The notes beneath the pieces were generated by a model. It did no database searches. It saw only the letters and a list, made by a program, of their open reading frames with translations, and was not told the DNA's origin. Positions 6,857-10,996 of a stretch of 10,996 nucleotides of DNA are shown piece after piece. The translations under genes were made by a program, and so were the position numbers. This DNA is from Pseudomonadota bacterium. Lineage in GTDB: Bacteria > Myxococcota_A > Polyangia > Polyangiales > Polyangiaceae. Location: positions 1 to 10,996 of the forward strand of contig JAEYOT010000534.1 in assembly GCA_023411445.1 (NCBI GenBank), written 5' to 3'. The first letter of the stretch is position 1, and each line of letters starts with the position of its first letter.

Positions 6857-8320
6857 CTAGATGAAAAACCGCGTCTGCAGTGGTCCGTCTGGAGCCACCT
6901 CAAGGCGGCGGGCAACATCGGCGAGCGCCGCGGCGTGGCTCAGCGTGGCTGGTACGCGGTCGTACAGCGCGTCACTGTTCCAGTTCATCTTCGTCAGCGC
7001 TAGTGCATGCCGGCAGGTCTCGTACCAGCCTCCGTGGCCCGCAAAGCGGCGAAGGAGCAAAGGTGCTGGGATGCCTTTGCCCTCCTTGAAGTAGTTTTTT
7101 CCTCCGACTGCTTCCGGCGCGTCTCCTTGCGTCCAGAGCAACACCTCGTAGTCGTCGATGGGAAGGTACGTGCCGCGCGGCACCGGATAGAGCGCTGGCT
7201 CGCCTCGCTGTCCTTGCTCGCGTGGCGCGTTGATCTTCACGCCACGCCACGCCGCATCCTGCTGCACTTGGTACAGATCGACCTCGTCACATGCGGCGAA
7301 TGCATCGAAGCATCCCTCGATCTCTTCCTGATGAAACTCGGTGGTCTTGTGCACGATCACGCGCTTCGGAACCCGTCCTCCGCGCCGGCGTTGGTACAGA
7401 TCGAGGCTCCTCGCCATCAGCCGCTGCATCTCGGCACGGCCCAGGAATGGGTTGTCCCGCTCGGTCCGAAAATCGTTCGCTTTGTAGACGATGAAGTCGA
7501 GGCCCGTGCCATCCGCATCGAAGGCCTGGCTGCAGCAGTTCACGAAGCGCGGCCGCTCGTCCTTGCCGTGTCGCAGCCCGTAGCCGATGCCAATCGACGC
7601 CGTGTCAGCCTCGATGTCGAGCAAACGCCATGGGGTTCCTCCGGCCTTGACGTACAGCGCGATGCTCAGCCGCCATGCGACGCTGCAACGGCACGGGTAC
7701 GTTAGCGCGCTTCCCTCACGCAGAAGTTGGGTCGGAATCCGCGAGGTCGCCGCGGTCGCTTTAACGAACGCATGCAAGTCGAAGTCGTCCCCGTCGGGCC
7801 CGTAGAAGCCCGGCTCCCATCGATCAGGCAGGTACACGATCACGACGTCGAAGTCCTCCCGCACGAGCTGGAGCCGCTGCAACGCGCGTGCAAGATGCTC
7901 GGCGAGCACGGTGTGCGCGGGTTTGCCGGATGCTAGCTCTTTGTCGATCGAAGGCGGCAGCTCGATGCAGGCGCGTGCGTCTGCCAGCACGAGTCGCAAT
8001 CCGAAGACGGCTTTGAATCCGGGGAAGCGACGCAAATATGCTTTTCGTTCGCGCGGCTCGTGACTTCGCTCGAGCTCGTCGACGACACCGCGCACGGTGG
8101 TGACCGCGCCGGTGGGTCCGATGACCGCTACCCTAATCGGGTCCACCACGTGGTTCAGGATGGCCCGGCTGTACGGGCCGAAGTTCAGCAAGCCTTCGAG
8201 TGGATGCACCGAGCGCTCGTTCGGGCGTTCCGGATGGAACAACAGCTCTGGCTCGGCGAGACGGTCATAGCCGCCGAACTCGTACGCATCCCGTGGGAGG
8301 CGCTTCGCTCCGTCGTTCAT
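6857..8320 (-). CDS. Short prokaryotic Argonaute (MID-PIWI), SPARSA type
   Basis: This encodes 487 aa, the usual length of short pAgos, which lack the N and PAZ domains. The MID domain spans roughly 155-235. Candidate residues for the guide 5'-phosphate are K187 and Q198 (in VKATAATSRIPTQ) and K225 (in YVKAGGTPW). The PIWI domain fills the C-terminal half, with the conserved block ALTKMNWNSDALYDRVPATL (441-460) and a hydrophobic C-terminus FFI, as in other Argonautes. The slicer residues are lost: the usual GID reads GIG at 244-246 and the usual HRDG reads HKTT at 324-327. It should therefore bind guide and target without cutting. The ATG overlaps the stop of the SIR2-APAZ gene (ATGA), and the two proteins are expected to form a heterodimer in which guide-target pairing switches on the partner's NADase. 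SPARSA systems protect against plasmids and phages by NAD+ depletion. Confidence 0.93.
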   Translation of the reverse strand: MNDGAKRLPRDAYEFGGYDRLAEPELLFHPERPNERSVHPLEGLLNFGPYSRAILNHVVDPIRVAVIGPTGAVTTVRGVVDELERSHEPRERKAYLRRFPGFKAVFGLRLVLADARACIELPPSIDKELASGKPAHTVLAEHLARALQRLQLVREDFDVVIVYLPDRWEPGFYGPDGDDFDLHAFVKATAATSRIPTQLLREGSALTYPCRCSVAWRLSIALYVKAGGTPWRLLDIEADTASIGIGYGLRHGKDERPRFVNCCSQAFDADGTGLDFIVYKANDFRTERDNPFLGRAEMQRLMARSLDLYQRRRGGRVPKRVIVHKTTEFHQEEIEGCFDAFAACDEVDLYQVQQDAAWRGVKINAPREQGQRGEPALYPVPRGTYLPIDDYEVLLWTQGDAPEAVGGKNYFKEGKGIPAPLLLRRFAGHGGWYETCRHALALTKMNWNSDALYDRVPATLSHAAALADVARRLEVAPDGPLQTRFFI

Positions 8321-10083
8321 CGTGCTCCTCCAACCTTCTGCGCGCGAGCGCCACGATGTGCCTCGTCATTAGGGGACGCGAACGCCGTAGTCGCATGGAT
8401 GGAGAAGGCTGCGTCGACGCCATCGCCAATGCCGAACGCACGCACCTCGCCAACTTCGGTTCCGCCGGCGAGCACGCCTGCCCATTTCTCGAAAAGCGCA
8501 TTCGCCAGCGAGTTGTACCGGCCAGCAAGGCGTTGGCGTACGAACTCTGCGGCCACCTCTTGGTCCTCAGCACGCTGCGCCCGTTCAACCCACACCGTCG
8601 GCTCGAATAGCAGCCACAGTGCGGATCGCCGGTGCTCCAGCCGCAGCCGTACCGCCTCCGCCCAGTGCACTCCGTTGGCCAGCTTGCCGTGCAGCTCTCC
8701 TTTGACAACGGCACGCAGTGGTTCCAGGAGCTTTTCGCCGGCCCGCACGGGGTCGATCCTGGCCACGTAGCCCGGCCGCCTTTGGTCGACCAACAGCGGC
8801 CGTTCGCGCGAAAGCGCCGCCGCAATGGCCTGCTGCAGTAGGCTATGTTCGGCCGACTCGTATTTAAGTCGATGCGAACTGATAGCGTGCAGGTCGAAGC
8901 TGCTCACGTCGAAGGATGCAAACGCTGCTCGCACATCAGCATCGCGTCCAAAGGCGAGCACGCCCGCTCGTGAACGCATCGCGATGCAGTTGGCGCCGGT
9001 CGTCTTAATGGCCTCACGCACCTCAGCGACCCCGCCGATGGAACACTGCACGCGGCGGCACGATGCGGGCGCGGGATCGAGCCGCAGGGCGTTTAGCCGG
9101 AGGACCGGGAATCCGCGCTTCGCTCGAAGCATCGGTGCAGCCGAACGGAAGCGCCCGCGCGGAGACAGCCGCTCCGCCAGCGCAGCTGGCAGCTCCGTCA
9201 TCTTCACAATGTCCATCATCAACTCGTCGAACGTCGAGATGGTTACCTCGTGCGCCGTGATACCCGCCGCGCTCGCACGCGCGATCAATGCCTGTACGCG
9301 CGGGAGCGTGGCACCGCCGGCACGGTTCAGCCAAAAGAGCCCACTCGGAAAACCGCGCCCTTCGGCCACCGCTTCGTCCAGCACGTCCATGATCGAGCTG
9401 TCGCGCCCGCTGTACCCGGCGACGATCAGCCCGAAACGGCGGCAGCTCTCAAGAAGCGCAGCCCGCAGCCGTTCGTCTTGGCGCCGCAACTCCTCGGTCG
9501 TGTTGCGCAATCGGGTCGACTGAAAATCGCCGTGCAGCTTTCCCAGCAGTGGCCACCGATCCTCCTTCAGCGCCGTGAAGGCGACGTCAGCCGTATCCGG
9601 CGAAGCGACCATCTGCCGCCCGCTTCCTCCGAATGCCGAAGCGCCCGCATCTTCAGTGAGGCGATCAAAGTTCGTGGTCCACACGAGCCGCGCGCGATCG
9701 GCGGCCATCAACGCTCCCAGCGCGAGGTGACCGTAGGATGGCCGTGCGTCTCGCACGCAGTCGTCGATGTAACGCCTGCGGTCGCTCTCGGCCCCATAGG
9801 CAGCTTCAAAGTACACCGCGTACTCGTCGTCAGCACCCAGGTGCGGAAACTTCTTCTTCTGATCGAAGTAGCGCTGCAAGCGTTCCCGCAGCATGGGGTC
9901 GCCGAGATCCGAACAGAAGGCGATGGGCTTGCGCTGTTCGGAGCAGTAGAGCAGCCGCTTGAACGACCATGTCATGTCGGTCGCCGTTGGGATGCCAGCC
10001 GCAGCCGAGACCCCAGCCCCGAGCAGCCATCCCAGCCCCTTGGCCCGCATCGCCTGCACCCGAAGAAATTCCGCTAGATCCAT
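8317..10083 (-). CDS. SIR2-APAZ effector of a short Argonaute system (SPARSA)
   Basis: This encodes 588 aa from the ATG at 10083. A GTG at 10134 would add 17 residues but has no ribosome binding site, and the sequence from MDLAEFLRVQ is where family members usually begin. The SIR2 domain (about 1-290) shows LGAGVSAAAGIP (21-32) for NAD binding, TTNFD (136-140), KLHGD (182-186) with the likely catalytic H184, and VAGYSGRDSS (221-230). The remainder (~300-588) is in the position and of the size of an APAZ region, which docks the Argonaute and guide-target duplex; it was recognised by context rather than by motif. Unlike deacetylase sirtuins it has no zinc ribbon. In this family the enzyme hydrolyses NAD+ after the Argonaute senses an invader, stopping or killing the host cell. 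It is the first gene of a two-gene operon and lies divergent from an HNH nuclease gene. The Arg/Ala-rich tail after ~570 is probably flexible. Confidence 0.92.
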   Translation of the reverse strand: MDLAEFLRVQAMRAKGLGWLLGAGVSAAAGIPTATDMTWSFKRLLYCSEQRKPIAFCSDLGDPMLRERLQRYFDQKKKFPHLGADDEYAVYFEAAYGAESDRRRYIDDCVRDARPSYGHLALGALMAADRARLVWTTNFDRLTEDAGASAFGGSGRQMVASPDTADVAFTALKEDRWPLLGKLHGDFQSTRLRNTTEELRRQDERLRAALLESCRRFGLIVAGYSGRDSSIMDVLDEAVAEGRGFPSGLFWLNRAGGATLPRVQALIARASAAGITAHEVTISTFDELMMDIVKMTELPAALAERLSPRGRFRSAAPMLRAKRGFPVLRLNALRLDPAPASCRRVQCSIGGVAEVREAIKTTGANCIAMRSRAGVLAFGRDADVRAAFASFDVSSFDLHAISSHRLKYESAEHSLLQQAIAAALSRERPLLVDQRRPGYVARIDPVRAGEKLLEPLRAVVKGELHGKLANGVHWAEAVRLRLEHRRSALWLLFEPTVWVERAQRAEDQEVAAEFVRQRLAGRYNSLANALFEKWAGVLAGGTEVGEVRAFGIGDGVDAAFSIHATTAFASPNDEAHRGARAQKVGGAR

Positions 10084-10231
10084 GTTTGGTGCACCCTGAA
10101 CGGATGTGTAGCGTGCCTCCAAGACGGTGCTCACGCAAGGGGGAACCGATAGAAGACTCGGAATTGTGGTTCCGCGACGACGTGAACCCGATGGAGAAAC
10201 CGATGCTGCAGGCTGACAACCGGGGACCTAC
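10084..10231. promoter_or_regulatory. Divergent promoter region between SPARSA and HNH genes
   Basis: This 148-base gap must carry promoters in both directions, but no convincing -35/-10 pair was found for either. It holds a hairpin-like inverted repeat CGGAA-TTGTGG-TTCCG (10159-10174), a wider inverted repeat GGAACC (10142-10147) with GGTTCC (10168-10173), and the heptamer AACCGAT at 10144-10150 and 10198-10204, with a near copy AACCCGAT at 10185-10192. Such clustering would suit a shared regulator. For SPARSA, AGGG about 10 bases before the ATG is a poor ribosome binding site. Confidence 0.4.
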
Positions 10232-10987
10232 GTGCTGACATTCGAACGCGGTTCCAAATACACGCGACCGGACGTGAAGGCGCTCGCAGGGTTGCCCCGC
10301 GACGCGAAAGGCGGGAACTGGGACACCGGGGTCCTCGAACACGATGGCGAGTTTCTGATTTTCGCCAACGTCGGCACCGAGGGGCGCACCGGCCACAACT
10401 ACGGCAACCGCTGGGAGGGCGGGCATCTTCGCTGGTATCACAAGGGCGGCTCCCATCTCGCGTGGCAAAGCGTATGCAAGCTTCTCGAGCCCGGGCGCGC
10501 CGTCCACGTCTTCTGGCGTACTTCGAACGAGACTCCGTTCGAGTACGCGGGACCCGCCGTCGCTGTCGAAATCGCCGATACCACGCCAGTCGAAATCTTG
10601 TGGGCGTTCGACGTCGCCAGCTCCGCTTTGCACGAGCTTCCGCTGGTCCAAAGCCCCGAGCAGGTTTCGCGCGGCGAGTATCGCGAGGGCGCCGTTCGGC
10701 AAGTCTTGGTGAATGCCTATGAGCGTGACCGGGTCGCCCGACAGGTCTGCATCGATCACTTCGGTCCAGAATGCGCTGCGTGCGGGCTGCGGTTCGAGCA
10801 ACGATACGGCGACTTGGGCGCAGGGTTCATCCATGTGCACCACGTCATTCCGATTTCGGAACTAGGGCCAGACTACAAGCTGAACCCCATCGAGGACCTC
10901 CGTCCGGTTTGTCCCAACTGTCACGCGATGCTTCATCGTCATCGGCCGCCCCTGTCGATCGAAGCCTTACGCGAAATGCTGCGATGA
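10232..10987 (+). CDS. HNH endonuclease with N-terminal DUF3427-like domain
   Basis: This encodes 251 aa from a GTG at 10232, with GGGGA 6 bases upstream; an in-frame TGA at 10214-10216 rules out a longer start. The C-terminal ~75 residues are a McrA-type HNH nuclease: zinc ligands C181 and C184 (CAAC) and C227 and C230 (CPNC), the HVHH core at 201-204 followed by IPIS, the N218-containing NPIEDLRPV stretch, and H231/H235 after the second zinc knuckle. The N-terminal part (~5-125) has the pattern KYTRPDVKAL ... GEFLIFANVGTEGRTGH ... YGNRWEGG ... HLAWQS, resembling DUF3427 modules found at the ends of some defence helicases. This part may recognise modified or specific DNA, which is inference. 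It probably cuts invading DNA, either as a modification-dependent (type IV-like) enzyme or an orphan restriction nuclease. It is the only confident plus-strand gene, and shares its upstream region with the SPARSA operon. No partner gene is seen after its stop, only 9 bases from the window end. Confidence 0.9.
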   Translation: MLTFERGSKYTRPDVKALAGLPRDAKGGNWDTGVLEHDGEFLIFANVGTEGRTGHNYGNRWEGGHLRWYHKGGSHLAWQSVCKLLEPGRAVHVFWRTSNETPFEYAGPAVAVEIADTTPVEILWAFDVASSALHELPLVQSPEQVSRGEYREGAVRQVLVNAYERDRVARQVCIDHFGPECAACGLRFEQRYGDLGAGFIHVHHVIPISELGPDYKLNPIEDLRPVCPNCHAMLHRHRPPLSIEALREMLR

Positions 10988-10996
10988 ACGCGGGCT

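Noticed and set aside
6595..6918. A 107-codon minus-strand frame ending in an ATGA overlap with the possible 29-aa peptide
   Set aside because: It begins inside the Argonaute gene in another frame, and its codon positions have more GC at position 2 than at position 1, unlike a real gene. A shorter TTG-started form (38 aa, with AGGAG nearby) cannot be excluded.
7007..7705. A 232-codon open frame on the plus strand
   Set aside because: It is antisense to the PIWI domain of the Argonaute and has no recognisable family features.
9250..10077. A 275-codon open frame on the plus strand
   Set aside because: It is antisense to the SIR2 domain and lacks recognisable motifs.
9830..10843. A 337-codon open frame on the minus strand
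   Set aside because: It runs across the divergent promoter, antisense to the HNH gene and in another frame of the SIR2 gene; both real genes have clear catalytic motifs.
1..10996. CRISPR array, tRNA, insertion sequence or attachment site
   Set aside because: I looked for spaced direct repeats, cloverleaf-like segments, transposase motifs and terminal inverted repeats and found none.

Overview
The window is part of an anti-phage defence island from a GC-rich bacterium. Codon use and the types of system suggest a proteobacterium, possibly a Burkholderiales or Xanthomonadales relative, but nothing in the sequence fixes the species. No housekeeping gene, tRNA, rRNA, insertion sequence or CRISPR array was seen. 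Almost every base is coding, and seven of the eight confident genes lie on the minus strand.

Left block (1-6512, minus, transcribed from right to left): five tightly packed genes. They encode a DNA cytosine-5 methyltransferase, an endonuclease III-like Fe-S DNA glycosylase, a large protein with a long disordered N-terminal half, a 315-aa protein of unknown function, and the N-terminal 434 residues of a DEAD/DEAH-type helicase that runs off the left edge. Three of the four junctions are 4-base ATGA overlaps and one is a 1-base TAGTG overlap, so the block is almost certainly one translationally coupled operon. The order methyltransferase - X - Y - helicase matches Druantia type II (DruM-DruF-DruG-DruE). 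The glycosylase between DruM and DruF would be an extra component, plausibly repairing G:T mismatches left by deaminated 5-methylcytosine.

Middle block (6857-10083, minus): a two-gene short prokaryotic Argonaute system of the SPARSA type. A SIR2-APAZ protein is followed, with an ATGA overlap, by a short MID-PIWI Argonaute whose first two catalytic aspartate positions are replaced. By homology, the Argonaute uses a guide to detect invading nucleic acid and the SIR2 effector depletes NAD+, causing abortive infection.

Right block (10232-10987, plus, divergent from SPARSA): a stand-alone HNH endonuclease with an N-terminal DUF3427-like region. It looks like a restriction-type nuclease, perhaps modification-dependent.

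Two non-coding stretches probably hold the control signals. The 344-base gap 6513-6856 has an 11-bp tandem repeat at a 21-bp period placed at the -35 position of a TATAAG box, a small GC hairpin over the methyltransferase ribosome binding site, and possible tiny ORFs. The 148-base divergent gap 10084-10231 has inverted and direct repeats. The island therefore stacks nucleic-acid modification and helicase-based defence, guide-directed suicide, and nuclease cleavage in 11 kb.
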